Source: Monocercomonoides exilis (Eukaryota > Preaxostyla > Oxymonadida > Polymastigidae). From it: a DNA stretch of 64,000 nucleotides. How positions within the stretch are numbered: the first letter of the stretch is position 1; the number at the start of each line of letters is the position of its first letter. This document shows positions 21,465 through 32,158 of the stretch, piece after piece. The stretch lies in assembly GCA_001643675.2 (NCBI GenBank), contig LSRY02000040.1, forward strand, positions 462,001-526,000, in the 5' to 3' direction. The position numbers and the translations under genes were made by a program. Below the pieces are notes generated by a model, which did not search any database, was not told the DNA's origin, and was given only the letters and a program-made list of their open reading frames with translations.

Positions 21465-22870
21465 ATGGACAACACAAAGAAGTTCACTGGTGTGCAGGGA
21501 TCGTAGATGAAATTTTTTTGATGATTATTATTTTTCAATTTTCATTTATTTTATGAAGAATTGTTTTCCCAGTTGGGCAGCAACTCAGCCGATGAGCAGA
21601 AACAGAAAATCGAAGAAATGATTAGCATAGTAGATGAAATGAATGAAAGAGAATTCAGATCTGTTTTTACAATGGAACTGTTCAATGAAATGGACAAAAT
21701 GATTGAAGAAAGGAAGCTTTCGATGGGAAATGCATTCGTGCTGCTGAAACATATTGGATATTTGAAAGTGTTGAAAGATATATGGATTGATAGATTTGAT
21801 AACTCTCCGTTGAGTGTCAGATTTGAAGAGATGATTGTTGATGAAAATGAGAAGAAAAAAGAAGAAAAGGATGAAAAGCTTTTGACAGATCTCTGTGAAT
21901 GCTTTCTTGCACTCAGTAACTATTCTTCATCAAAATTGCATTCAATCTATGTGCCTTGTCTTCTGAAAGTTGCACAAAAGAAAGAGAAAAGCGTGGAGAC
22001 CCAAAAAGAAGTGGAACTGGCTTTGCTTGCTTTGAGCAACATTATCTATTTTGTATGAGTACTTCTATTTGATTTTTTAACATTTTTATTTTTCTATCTT
22101 CTTTTTTTAAGAAAGTTTGTGAAGAACTGTATTTGAATGAAATGACAGAAATCATCAAATATCACCAGGATAATCAGAATCTGACACGACTTGCCTATCA
22201 ATCAGCTTGGCGGTTTTTGATGTTCAGATTTGTAGACGAAAAAAAGTTGGAAGACATGATTGTGAATGATCTGCATTTTGCAAGAGAAGCAGCAAAAGAA
22301 CTGGAAGATCTGTCAAAGAGTATGGATTGGAAGAGAAAAGAAGAAAGAAGAAAAGAAACAAAAGAAGAGCTCACTTTGATGAGATGGTTGCAAATGTTGG
22401 TTTCTATTTTATATTCATGCGAATTATGGAACGAAGAATTTGCTGGGCTTTTAGGCAGTATTGACCAGGTGCTTCTGACAGCAAAGGATAAAAGCAGAGA
22501 AATTTTCTTCTTGTGTGTTTATTCATTCAGAAATGCAGCAGAAAATAGAGATGCGAAAGCTAAATACCTGTTGAAAGGTGGAGCTGTTGATGTTATTTTG
22601 GAGGAGATTCACCAGTTAACAATGAATGACAAACTGGCTAGTGAAAGCTTCCATTTCTTTTTGAATATTTCAAGGCGATTGGAAGGAAAGAAGGATGATG
22701 AAAAGGAAGAGGAGGAAAGAAAAGAATTGAAAAGAAAGATATTTGATAAGATGGAAGAAGAGGGATACGAAGATAAAATCACAAGTTTTTTTGAAACATT
22801 TGATTTTTTCAACAGAAAATATTATAGCAAATTATCAATAATTATTTCTGATTATTTTTTGAATGCTTGA
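21465..22870 (+). CDS. Oxymonad-type helical paralogue family protein, copy A
   Basis: Exons 21465-21489, 21559-22052 and 22112-22870 join in phase to 425 residues. The exon boundaries correspond exactly to those of the minus-strand paralogue at 23318-24699. The protein is leucine-rich and largely helical. A first block (about residues 10-170) ends ALLALSNIIYF, and a second starts ELYLNEMTEIIKYHQ and runs through NLTRLAYQSAWRFL, with a charged Lys/Glu segment near the end (KKDDEKEEEERKELKRKI). An armadillo-like solenoid is likely. I associate this family with Monocercomonoides from memory. Its function is unknown. The tiny 25-nt first exon carries the start codon. Confidence 0.78.
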
Positions 22871-23317
22871 GGAAATGAAATGTTTTTTCTTTTTCTTTTT
22901 CTTTTTCTTTTCTTTTCTTTTTTCTTTTCACAATTCAACAAACAATTGAGAAATTTTTTTCCCAAACATTTTTTTATTCCGCTTCATTTTGATGAAATTG
23001 AAATATTGAAAAGATTTTTTTGAAGTGTTTTGTCATTTTCCTCTTTTATTCTTTCAAAAAATGTCTATTTTATTCATTCATTCATTCATTTATTTATTTA
23101 TTTATTTATTTATTCATTTTTAAATTTTGATGCCATTAAAGAAAATAGTTCCAAAAAAGAGATGACCCTGACTTTTTTCATTGAATTTTCCTCTTCAAGG
23201 TTATAAAAAATAAAAGGATATTTAAAAATCTTATGCAAACTGTTTTCAATTTTTTGAAATGCTCAAAAAAGAAAAAGATAAAGAAAAAAACATTTCATTT
23301 CCTCAAACACTCACAAA
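22871..23317. repeat. Spacer of an inverted gene pair with simple repeats
   Basis: TTTTTC/TTTTC units at 22884-22926 and an ATTC/ATTT tetranucleotide tract at 23070-23117 fill the gap between the two stop codons. GGAAATGAAATGTTTTTT just after the first gene is mirrored by AAAAAACATTTCATTTCC just before the second, so the inverted duplication extends slightly past both stops. Confidence 0.75.
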
Positions 23318-24699
23318 TTAATCAGAAAAATTCAAAGATAATCCACGATAAAGTATACAACGAAGAGAAATGACTCCATGAAAGCTAATGATAACATTTT
23401 CGCAATCTTCTTCTTCCATCCTTTCAAATATCTTTCTTTTCATTTCTTTTCTTTCCTCCTCTTCCTTTTCATCTTTATTCTTTTCTTTCAACCGCCTTGA
23501 AATATTCAAAAAGAAAAGAAAACAATTCCTTATCAAATCATCATTAATTGTTGGCTGCTGAATCTCCTCCAAAACAGCACCAATAGCTCCGTTTTTCAAC
23601 AATTCATCAATTTCCACATTTCTATTTTCTGTTGCATATCTAAGTATATCGAAGTATCTATTGTGAATATCTTTGTGATTGTCCCTTGATGCTCGTAACA
23701 CTTGAACAATGCAATTGATAAGACCAGCAATTTCTTCGTTCCACAATTTGCACGAGGTAAAGTAATTATCAATAGCATAAATCCATCTCTCGATAACAAG
23801 CACTTCTATTCTTCCATTTTCTTCTTCATTTTTATTCCAGTCTAAATACTTTGATAGATCTTCGATTTCTCTTCTTGCTTCTCTTGCGAAATGCAGTTCA
23901 TTCACAATCACTTCTTCCAAGCTATCGACTTTGGGAAATCCACAAATCAAAAACTGCCAAGCCAACTGATAAGAAAGCCGTGTCAGATTCTGATGTTCCT
24001 GGTGATGTTTGATGATTTCTTTGATCTCATTCAAATACAGTTCTCTTTTCATTTCCTATGCAAAAAAGGAGGAAAAAACAATTCAGCAATATCAAAATGG
24101 GAAAAAGGTTTTCAAACCCAATATACAATATTGCCCAAAGCCAGCAACGCCATTTCCACTTCCTTCTGAGCTTCTTCGGTCTCGTCTTTCTTCAATGCAA
24201 CTTTCAGAAGGCAAGGCACAACAATTGAAAGCAATTTTTTTGGAATGCTTCCTTCAATCAGCAAAGCAAAACATTCACAAAAATCAGTCAAAAGCTTTTC
24301 ATCCTTTTTCTTCTCATTTTCATCAATTATCATCTCTTTCATCCTTTCGCTCAATAATGAACAATAAAAAGAATATAAGAAAATCTTTTTCAGTACTTTG
24401 CAAAATCCAGCATGTTTCAACAGCAAGGTTGTTCTTTCCAATGACAATGAATTTTTTTCAATCATTTGGTGGATTTTATTGAAGCACTCTTTTGTGAAAA
24501 CTGTTTGAAATTCTTTTCTATTCATTTCATCTATCATTCTTTTCATTTCCTCCATTTTCTGTATTTGTTCGTCTTCTCTACAATGTTCCAGTTCGCAAAA
24601 CAATTCTGCAAATAAGTTTCAAAATACAAAAATTTTGTTCAGAATTGGTCAATCCAAATTAAAGAACAAACTTGAAAACTGTTCTGTTTTAGTCATCAT
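23318..24699 (-). CDS. Oxymonad-type helical paralogue family protein, copy B
   Basis: Exons 24699-24672, 24605-24118 and 24055-23318 give 417 residues with matching phases. Intron positions are the same as in copy A. It starts MMTKTEQFSKLFCELEHC. The first block ends ALLALGNIVYW and the second starts ELYLNEIKEIIKHHQEHQ, continuing NLTRLSYQLAWQFLICGF. The charged near-terminal segment is also shared. The two copies are tail to tail with diverged sequence, so this is not a recent duplication. Function unknown, probably an armadillo-like helical scaffold. Confidence 0.78.
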
Positions 24700-27324
24700 C
24701 TCCGTTCGTCTTCAGATATATCATTTGTCAAACTCATTCTGCATGTTGCAAAAAATATTCAAAAAGAGGTGCAAAGCTTGGCAAATAACAAAATAAAAGA
24801 TAAATGCAAACATCGTTGATTATCTTGCAAAATAAATCAATTCGAAATACAAACTGTTCTGTTTTTGCTTAATAAAAAAAGGGCAAAACGGAGTGCAAAG
24901 AAGCCGCAAGGATTGGCTGTATTAAGCTAGAAATGGAAATCTTTTGTTTATTTTTGATCATAACCAACAGATTATTTGAAGCATAATGTTTTAATTTAAA
25001 TTCATAAACTTTTTGAATCACATTGTTTTTTCCAATGGAATAAATATCAAATCCTTTAGCAAAGAGGAAAAGAAATTCGGCAGATTGAATGAGTGAACGG
25101 AAGATGTTTTTAGTTGTTTTTTGTGGAGAAGAATGAATTTGAAAACAAGAACAGATGATTTTTGAAGGTTTGGTATATTTTGTGAATTGTGTCATTTTGA
25201 GCTCATTTGTCAATGGATCATTGGGTTATGAAGGAAGAAAAGAAATGAAATTCAGAAAATCATCACAAATTGTCTGAACAAAAGAAAAGATAAGAAAAGT
25301 TCTTGAACATGGAGAACATTATTGTAGTGTGGCAGAAGATCAAGGCTCCAATGCTTCAATTGCAGAATAATCCTGTGCCATGAAGAAAAACAATGAAGGC
25401 CAGCTCCAATAGAAATGATGGAGATTCCCAAGTTTGGTGATGGTGAAACATCAAAAGGAAATTTATTCATTTGATTGGATGTTAAAAACAGATTTATTCA
25501 TTCAAGGCTGTTTTCATTTCAGCTGATCTGAGATTTGGAGAAGAAGGAGGAAGACGACTTTTCCATGAGATACACTCCAGCAAGGTTATTTCTCTGCAAA
25601 TGAAAGGAAGAATGGAGTTTTGGAGGAAAGAAAGAAATTCGATCAAATATCAGTTTCTTTGGAATGAAGAGATCAGCTTCCTTTTTAAAACAATACACAG
25701 GAAATTCTTTCGTGATGTAGCAGTAACAGTTGGTGAGATTGAATGCTTTCCAATCATATTCAACGACATCTGCCAAACATAGAGGTGTCAGATTATAAAT
25801 GCAGCTGCTGAAACACCATATCAATTCATTATCTTTCAACGATCGGTTCCGATTCAAATGGGATGTTTCATTATCAATTAGAATCAACGCATGTTCAGCG
25901 AAATTCACAACTGGACTTACTGCCAATCACATCTGATTCTTCCAAGACAGTCTGTAAAACAGAATATACACTCTTTCCAAAATTGAGTTTCTCTTCCTCA
26001 ACTTGACTGATCTGGTTCTTCTGTTTTATGTGCATGCAATGAATGTTTGTTTTTCAATTTCTCAACTGTCAAACATCAATTATTAATGTATCTGCGAAGA
26101 ATGAAAACTCGACTTCCTTGTTCTTTCATCTCAAGTGAGCACACGAATTCAACAAAGAGAGACGATTGAAAGGAATAGGCAATAATCAATAGAGGAAGTT
26201 CCCCTGATAAAGATGCTTGATGAAAAGGATGAAGAAAAGATGATAGTGAAACAGAGAGAAGAAAATGAAGAGGAGGATTCTTTCCAGATGATTTTCATCC
26301 ACAACAGTTTCAGTCAGGTTATCGAGAAAGGAAACGAGCTTTCAGTCTTTTTCATGATTTTTGCGAAAGGGAGACGTTGAATGGAAGAACAATATTGAAA
26401 ACTTCCCACTCAAAGGAAGCTGAATGGAATGATTTAAGTGTGTTGCATTTTTCATTCAGCGGAAGACCGAAGAAGATGATTGAGGTACTTTTAGGGAGAG
26501 AAAGATGAAAAAAATAAAGAAGCTGTTTGTGACAAAATTCTTTTCGATGTTGAGGAAGATAGATTGTCTTTAATTTGGATGAAGTCCATGTTGGAGGAGC
26601 AGGGGAATTCTGGTTGTTGCACACAATAAATTGAAATTCACTGTTTGAGAAAGAGATGGAAGTGAAGATGGTGCGGAAGAGAAGTGAGAAAATAACACTT
26701 TCTATTTGATTGAATTCAACAAACAAAACAAATATTCTGAAATGGTTTCTGATGAGGAAGAAAAAGAAACGGAAGAGTGAAAGAAATAGCGAATTTTGAC
26801 TGGCACTTTCTTTGCTTTAGTCCACATATGTCTGTGCCTTGAACATCATCGTGAAGGCACTATCAATCTGAAAAATCATTATTTATTCAACTTTAATTCA
26901 AAAATAAAAATCAAATGAGAGTTATTCCAGATGTTATTCAATTCTGTCTTTTTTCCGCTTTTTCGCAATCGAAAAAATTCTTGAGTTCTCAGAACATAAC
27001 AATTATGAAAATTAGAAAACAACAATAACAAAATCAAATGTTGCACTTATTCACTCGTTATTAAAGCGTTTGTGCAACTTGTCTCTCAAAAACCCAATTC
27101 GAAATAAAAAAATGCACAATTTTTTATTCAATATTCCAAAACTTTTTATTCATATAAAATCAAATTGTTATTCTTTTTTTAAAAATTGTAAGAAATTAAT
27201 TGTTCACTGGCTGTACGCCGAAAAGTTATTTTGATATTCAATGTTGTAATAAATCGTTTAAAGGATGAGAAATTGGATTAATGAAAATATTTGTTTCAAT
27301 ATAACATAAAAATAAAACATTTAA
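24700..27324. other. Gene-poor region between paralogue B and the TIR element
   Basis: Several minus-strand frames of 70-135 codons occur (24869-25213, 25252-25470, 25519-25926, 26352-26726). None has a recognisable motif, and none joins to the next by obvious splice sites. The composition at 25500-26750 is slightly less AT-rich than the rest, so decayed coding DNA is possible. Confidence 0.4.
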
Positions 27325-27570
27325 AGATATGGCATATCGGCTATAGATCCATCTCGATTAAGATCAATCAATATTATCGATTTATGTGTATCTGGTGGTA
27401 GTTATCATCTTATGAAATAAGTTGGAATAGGCAATGATAATAAAATAGAGATCGAAGTTGTTGCTGATATTCTTAGGGGTTATCATGATTTGATTTTCAG
27501 TGAAGTTCAATAAAGATGGAGTTATTGATAAGTGCAATCGAGATATATCCATAGCTGACATACCATATCT

Positions 27571-27709
27571 CCAAGGAGAAGATTAGCTACAAGATTAACT
27601 GAAAGATTAACCGGAGTGTTGAAGATGGTGAATTAGTGTGAAAATTGGTATTATCGTTGATGAAAATTGCAAATGAAATTAATTGATTAAGTTTTTTGTT
27701 TTATAGTAA
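27571..27709. other. Leader upstream of TIR gene, left copy
   Basis: AT-rich DNA between the terminal module and the start codon. It shares GTGTTGAAGATGGTGAATTA with the right repeat but carries indels. It probably holds the promoter of the small gene. Confidence 0.4.
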
Positions 27710-27934
27710 ATGGGTCGGAAGAAGATATACGCAACTGTGGAAGAAGCGAAAGCGGCTCAACAGAAACAAATTAAACAGTTTCAGGAAAAACGGAGAGAAG
27801 AAACTATGTATTACAACGAACATGTATCTGAAAAACAGAAGAAGTTAATTAAGATATTGAGAAGAAAGCTCATCGAAAGAGATGAGCTGTTCGATGAGAT
27901 GTTGGAAAAAGTTAATGAATATTTGCCTGCGTAA
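27710..27934 (+). CDS. Small basic coiled-coil protein in left TIR
   Basis: 74 residues starting MGRKKIYATVEEAKAAQQKQ. A basic GRKK start, an Ala/Gln/Lys helix and a charged heptad-like second half predict a small DNA-binding or coiled-coil protein. The right repeat encodes nearly the same protein. The reading frame is intact in both copies and the differences are mostly conservative (for example R to K, E to N), which suggests recent constraint or youth. Short proteins with a (K/R)Y-T-EEAK-like start occur in many protist mobile elements, but I cannot name a family. Confidence 0.65.
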   Translation: MGRKKIYATVEEAKAAQQKQIKQFQEKRREETMYYNEHVSEKQKKLIKILRRKLIERDELFDEMLEKVNEYLPA

Positions 27935-28480
27935 TGTTAATTGAACGGTTAATGTGGAAATTGACAAATTATAACTTTTGACGAACGTTTGTTGTATCGT
28001 CACATGTATAAAACAGTTGTCACGATGGTATAATAGTCGATTGCCAACATCTACAATTTTTCACGAAAAAGTATGAATCTGTGGACAGGACACAGAATTG
28101 TGGCAATATCTGAGGCTCAGTTGAAGGGAAATATTAATTTATATCTACGTACTGGAAGCGTAGTCAGGTAGTCAAGTAGTCAGGATCTTTAAATTTCATC
28201 TGAAAAGATATGCCAACATACCATTTCTGCCAACATGTGTGTTTTACCCCCAATTTGTCATGATTTTGATGTATATTTGTTTTTCAATTAGTGTTGTCAT
28301 TTTGCCACATTACCACATGATATCGTTGATGGTGTATAACAGTTGGCACACATCAGTTGTATTGTTTTTGTTTAAATGATTCCAAGAAAACAAATATGTT
28401 TTGTTTATTTCCACAGAACAGTCCATGTCATCTTCATCTTCTAATTGTTTGAGGAGTTGTTCATACTCTGGCTTGAGTTT
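27935..28480. other. Element internal noncoding region, left
   Basis: No open frame. A short direct repeat GTAGTCAGGTAGTCAAGTAGTCAGG lies at 28162-28186 with units of about eight bases, and TGCCAACAT occurs twice near 28210-28240. It could hold an origin or regulatory sites, but nothing proves it. Confidence 0.4.
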
Positions 28481-30742
28481 TTAACACCACACTTGGTTTC
28501 CTCTTCCACCTCCTCGTATTCTCTCACATCTGTCTTTAATTGCTTGTTGGAATGAGAGATCGTACTTGTATTCAACTGTTCTGAAACATAGTGCTTCAGA
28601 ACATCTCCACACTTCTTTGTGCTTATTGTAATGCTCTGGACAGAACACATCGATGACAGAGAGTGACGTTGCAATAATATCTTCTTTTGCTTCCGTTGTC
28701 GGAATAGCCCTTGTGTTGAAATTGGTGAGATCTTTGCTGATGAAATAACAGAGAAGTTGTTCATTGAATTCATTGTTGAAAAAGTTTGTGAAATCCTAAA
28801 AGAATGTGAGATTGTTCTTGTATTTTGAGTTTCAATCACAAACAACATATCTTCTGTCGCCAATCTCAATTTTAACTGGGTATGTGTGATTTGTCACAAA
28901 TATGAAATTAGCTACTCTCTCAGCTGTTCTTCTTGGCTGATTCTTCTCATTGATTCTGATTGTTGAATCCGTGATTATTCTCTTCAATGCATCAAAGTTA
29001 GCTGTTCGATCATCTCTAACATTCTTCAATTCGTCGAGTACAATCAGCATTTTCCCTTCGACGATGGAGTTGAACTGTCCTGTCAGTTCTTCAATCTCTG
29101 TGACATTTGGACACGAATATCCTGCCAACAGTTCAGTGAGTGCATTTGTCCAGACGTTCTTTCTTATTCCTTGCAAACCTTTGAGAACAAGTGACGTTTC
29201 TGCTTTTTTCCCAGGATTTTGAACAATTGACACAATCCAACAGAGGATATATTGATAGAGTTCTTCGTTGTTGTTAGCGATAACTTCTCGTGTGAAATCG
29301 AGGAATGGTTTGATGATTTCGTCATTTTGTTCGTTTTCCATTTCGTATTTGAACACATGGAACAGAGAGAATATTCGAGGGTTATCTGAGAAAAACTTCA
29401 TCTCATCGATCGATAGAACATGAGAGTATTATTCGAAAGCTGTCTCAACTGTGAGAGTCTTTTTGTCATCATGCCAGAGTTTTATTGTTTTGAACAGTTC
29501 GCACATTGCTGATATTGTCTTGAATGTTATCGAATAACAAGAGGTGTGAATGTCAGACTCTTTCACAATGAATTCCATCCTTGCTTCAACAAATCTTAAA
29601 ACTTTTGTGTGATCTTCAGCAACTTTAGACAGTGAGGAGTATTGTTTTCGATAAGCTTTTTCCCTGATTTCAGAGTACGAGAACGATGAGTTGAGATCTT
29701 CTTCATGAACAGTAATCTCTCGTGGAGGTTCTTCCTTTTGCTCATTCTCTTTTCTGAGGAATGGAATGATCACATCGCTGTCATTTGTTGAATTCCATCT
29801 CTTGACAATCTTTTGGAGAACATATGAATGTGACGTGTTATCTCTGGATCGGTTTCGTTTCTCTTCACAGTGAGTGATTGCATTTGCTGCAAGAGCAGCT
29901 GTCTCTTTGATTTGAGTGTTAAGAAAATCTTTCGATTCGTTGTCGAAACCATCAATGTTGACGAGAGAATTGAGAGCTGCAAATAACTGTAAAAGAGTTA
30001 ACTCAGAATCAAGTGACAAAGAACCTGTAACGTTATGAAAATCAACATCTTTGAGTCCATCAACAAGAGCAAGATCGACGGTTGGAGACAAATCAACGAT
30101 TCCATCTTGTGTGAGAAGATTGTGTGGTTCAGCTGCCATTGTCACCGATGAACTCTTTGTTTTGAGGTCAATACCGAAAATGTCAAGAACACTCTCAAGT
30201 GATGAAAGATCTCTGAGCTCTCTGTAATTGTTGAGGGGAATGCATTTGGTGATGATTCTCTTTCCATCTTTCATTTCTCTGTATGAAGAGTCAGCTTGAA
30301 CAACAAGCCTTTGTTTTCCATCTCCAATACCTGCAAAAATGTCGACATCGAACTCCTGACTCGCAAACACTTTGGTTTGAGACGAACATTTGAGAGGATA
30401 ATCACACAGCTCACAATAAATAAGAAGACCACCATGAGCTGTTTGCACAAGTCAGACGTTTCGGTGGAGTTTTTCGAGAATGGAATTCCTGATGGTTTTC
30501 GTTTGTTCATCTTGAAGGGATTTGTTGATGTCAACATCAACGACACAAAGATCCTCACATTTGCTGATATCGACAGCTGTTCCAGTGTGTCGTTTGTCCT
30601 GCTTCTTGTCAGAGTATTTCTTGAAGTCGAACAAATCAACAAAGTGATCTTTCATTCGTTCTCCCATCGTTTGCTGTTCTGTTGACATTGAATCAATTTG
30701 TTGTTGGATTACGTTGTCAGAGTCTGTTTGGGTGAATGCCAT
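28481..30742 (-). pseudogene. PrimPol-D5 primase-helicase, interrupted by four stops
   Basis: One frame runs 754 codons from an ATG at 30742 to a TAA at 28481. It is interrupted in frame by TGA (30452-30454), TAA (29429-29431), TGA (28832-28834) and TAG (28796-28798), and no frameshift is needed. The amino third is an archaeo-eukaryotic-primase-like PrimPol: CVVDVDINKSLQDEQTK holds the metal-binding acidic motif and TAHGGLLIYC is the second motif. The carboxyl half is an SF3/D5 helicase with Walker A GLQGIRKN, Walker B MLIVLDELKN and a late EIGDRRYVV motif. The second PrimPol motif has Leu where the family has its catalytic His, and Walker A has Arg at a conserved Gly. Such proteins replicate virophage, Polinton-like and NCLDV-type DNA. 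The gene is read as dead. Confidence 0.85.
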
Positions 30743-31020
30743 TTTATAAAAATTTAAAAAAAAACAAAATTATTTTGAAAAAGATTCATTTTTGAAACGT
30801 AAATTTACGGGAAATATGTTGTTGGGGTTTATGTCGAAAATAAACGACAACAGTTAATTTTCACAAACAATGTATTTTGCCCAATCTGCTCACTTTGACA
30901 GATTGCCCATATATTTTGGAGAATGAAATTGACCTATTCCACACTGTGCACACTGTGCAGATGTTAAAGCACAGAGATTTAATTCAATATTTCCACACCA
31001 CAGCATCATAATTATCTGCC
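30743..31020. other. Element internal noncoding region, right
   Basis: AT-rich stretch between the PrimPol start and the right terminal repeat, presumably containing the PrimPol promoter. CACACTGTGCACACTGTGCA near 30941 is a short direct repeat. Confidence 0.4.
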
Positions 31021-31676
31021 CAGTCAACCCTGTGCAGGCAAATAACCATTAACTTTTTCCATCAACTCATCTAACAACTCATCATTTTCGATAAGCTTTC
31101 TCCTCAATATCTTAATCAACTTCTTCTGTTTTTCAGATACATGTTCGTTGTAATACTTAGTTTCTTCCTTTCGTTTTTCCTGAAACTGTTTAATTTGTTT
31201 CTGTTGAGCCGCTTTCGCTTCTTCCACAGTTGCGTATATCTTCTTCCGACCCATTAACTATAAAATATAAAACAAAATCAATTATTTTTTATTTGCGATA
31301 ACACCAACGATAACACCAACACATTCAACACATGTTCAACACATATCACATTCAACATACAACACATGTTCGCATTAATTCACCATCTTCAACACTTTCA
31401 GCTAATCTTTTAGCTAATTCTTCTCCTTGGAGATATGGTATATCAGCTATAGATATATCTTGATTTCACTTATCAATAACTCCATCTTTATTGAACTTCA
31501 CTGAAAATCAAATCATGATAACCCCTAAGAATATCAGCAACAACTTCGATCTCTATTTTATTATCATTGCCTATTCCAACTTATTTCATAAGATGATAAC
31601 TACCACCAGATACACATAAATCGATAATATTGATTGATCTTAATCGAGATGGATCTATAGCCGATATGCCATATCT
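31021..31676 (-). repeat. Right terminal inverted repeat
   Basis: Reverse complement of 27325-27936 with indels. Its outer 246 bp (31431-31676) is bounded by inverted 24-bp terminal motifs that match at 22 of 24 positions, better than in the left copy. Between module and gene it has extra short repeats of CAACACATGTT type (31315-31375). Confidence 0.88.
31024..31254 (-). CDS. Small basic coiled-coil protein in right TIR
   Basis: 76 residues, nearly identical to the left-repeat protein, with the same GRKK start and Lys/Glu-rich second half. The end reads GYLPAQG instead of EYLPA because the repeat identity stops there. It reads inward, towards the PrimPol gene. Confidence 0.65.
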   Translation of the reverse strand: MGRKKIYATVEEAKAAQQKQIKQFQEKRKEETKYYNEHVSEKQKKLIKILRRKLIENDELLDELMEKVNGYLPAQG

Positions 31677-32158
31677 CTTCTTTTTCTCAGTATTTTCATA
31701 ATCCTCGAAATGTGATAATTATTATAAGAATTTGTGAAATACTGTAGAAGAATGCATCATTTTCTTGAAGGATATATAAGCATAGAAATGATTTCAGAAC
31801 AACAATATTTTACAAATTAAAAGTTCAGAAAATGTCTTAACGATTTTTTTAATTGAAATTATATATTTTTGAATTGTGAGAATTTTTTTTTGAAATTATA
31901 TTTTCTCAAGCAGAAAGTTTAATTTGAAAATTCTCTTTGAATGTCAACATGAAAACACTAAAAAATGAAAAGATTTATTCAAAATATCTTCATTTTCACT
32001 TCAACAAAAACATTAATTTTTGAAGCGATTTCGAAAATGATGGCATTTGAATACATAATCTCTTCCCTATGGCATGCAACCTTCGATAAATCAACATTCC
32101 GAAAAAAGTTATGATTTCGAAAAAAACCTCCCATTCAAATAATTCGAAAATATTTTAT
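31677..32158. other. AT-rich spacer between two elements
   Basis: No open frame or repeat beyond A/T runs was seen between the right terminal repeat and the foldback element. Confidence 0.45.

Larger units (their letters stand above)
27325..27936 (+). repeat. Left terminal inverted repeat
   Basis: It matches the reverse complement of 31021-31676 and holds the 75-codon gene at 27710. Its outer 246 bp (27325-27570) is itself bounded by inverted 24-bp copies of the terminal motif, with about 20 of 24 positions matching. Confidence 0.88.
27325..31676. mobile_element. 4.35-kb TIR element with broken PrimPol-D5 gene
   Basis: Both ends start AGATATGGCATATCGGCTAT, in opposite orientation. Inverted identity continues for about 610 bp on the left and 655 bp on the right, with a few indels. 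Inside are a minus-strand primase-polymerase/SF3-helicase gene interrupted by stops and, within each repeat, an inward-reading gene for a small basic protein. No integrase, transposase, capsid or packaging gene is visible, so the element is non-autonomous or reduced. PrimPol-D5 replication proteins are typical of Maverick/Polinton-like viruses, virophages and related linear elements of protists. I infer descent from such an element. No clear target-site duplication is seen. Confidence 0.78.

Noticed and set aside
23020-23120. Telomere-like or centromeric repeat
   Set aside because: The tract is simple ATTT/ATTC tetranucleotide sequence in a 447-bp gene spacer, too short and of no telomeric type.
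28481-30742. Alternative genetic code (TAA/TAG as Gln, as in some oxymonads) explaining the in-frame stops
   Set aside because: TGA is also interrupting, and eIF2 alpha, AP-2 alpha, CWC15 and the giant gene all end normally with TAA or TAG and have no internal stops.
27325-31676. Complete Maverick/Polinton or virophage provirus
   Set aside because: There is no integrase, capsid, protease or ATPase frame in the 4.35 kb; only the replication gene and the repeat gene are visible.
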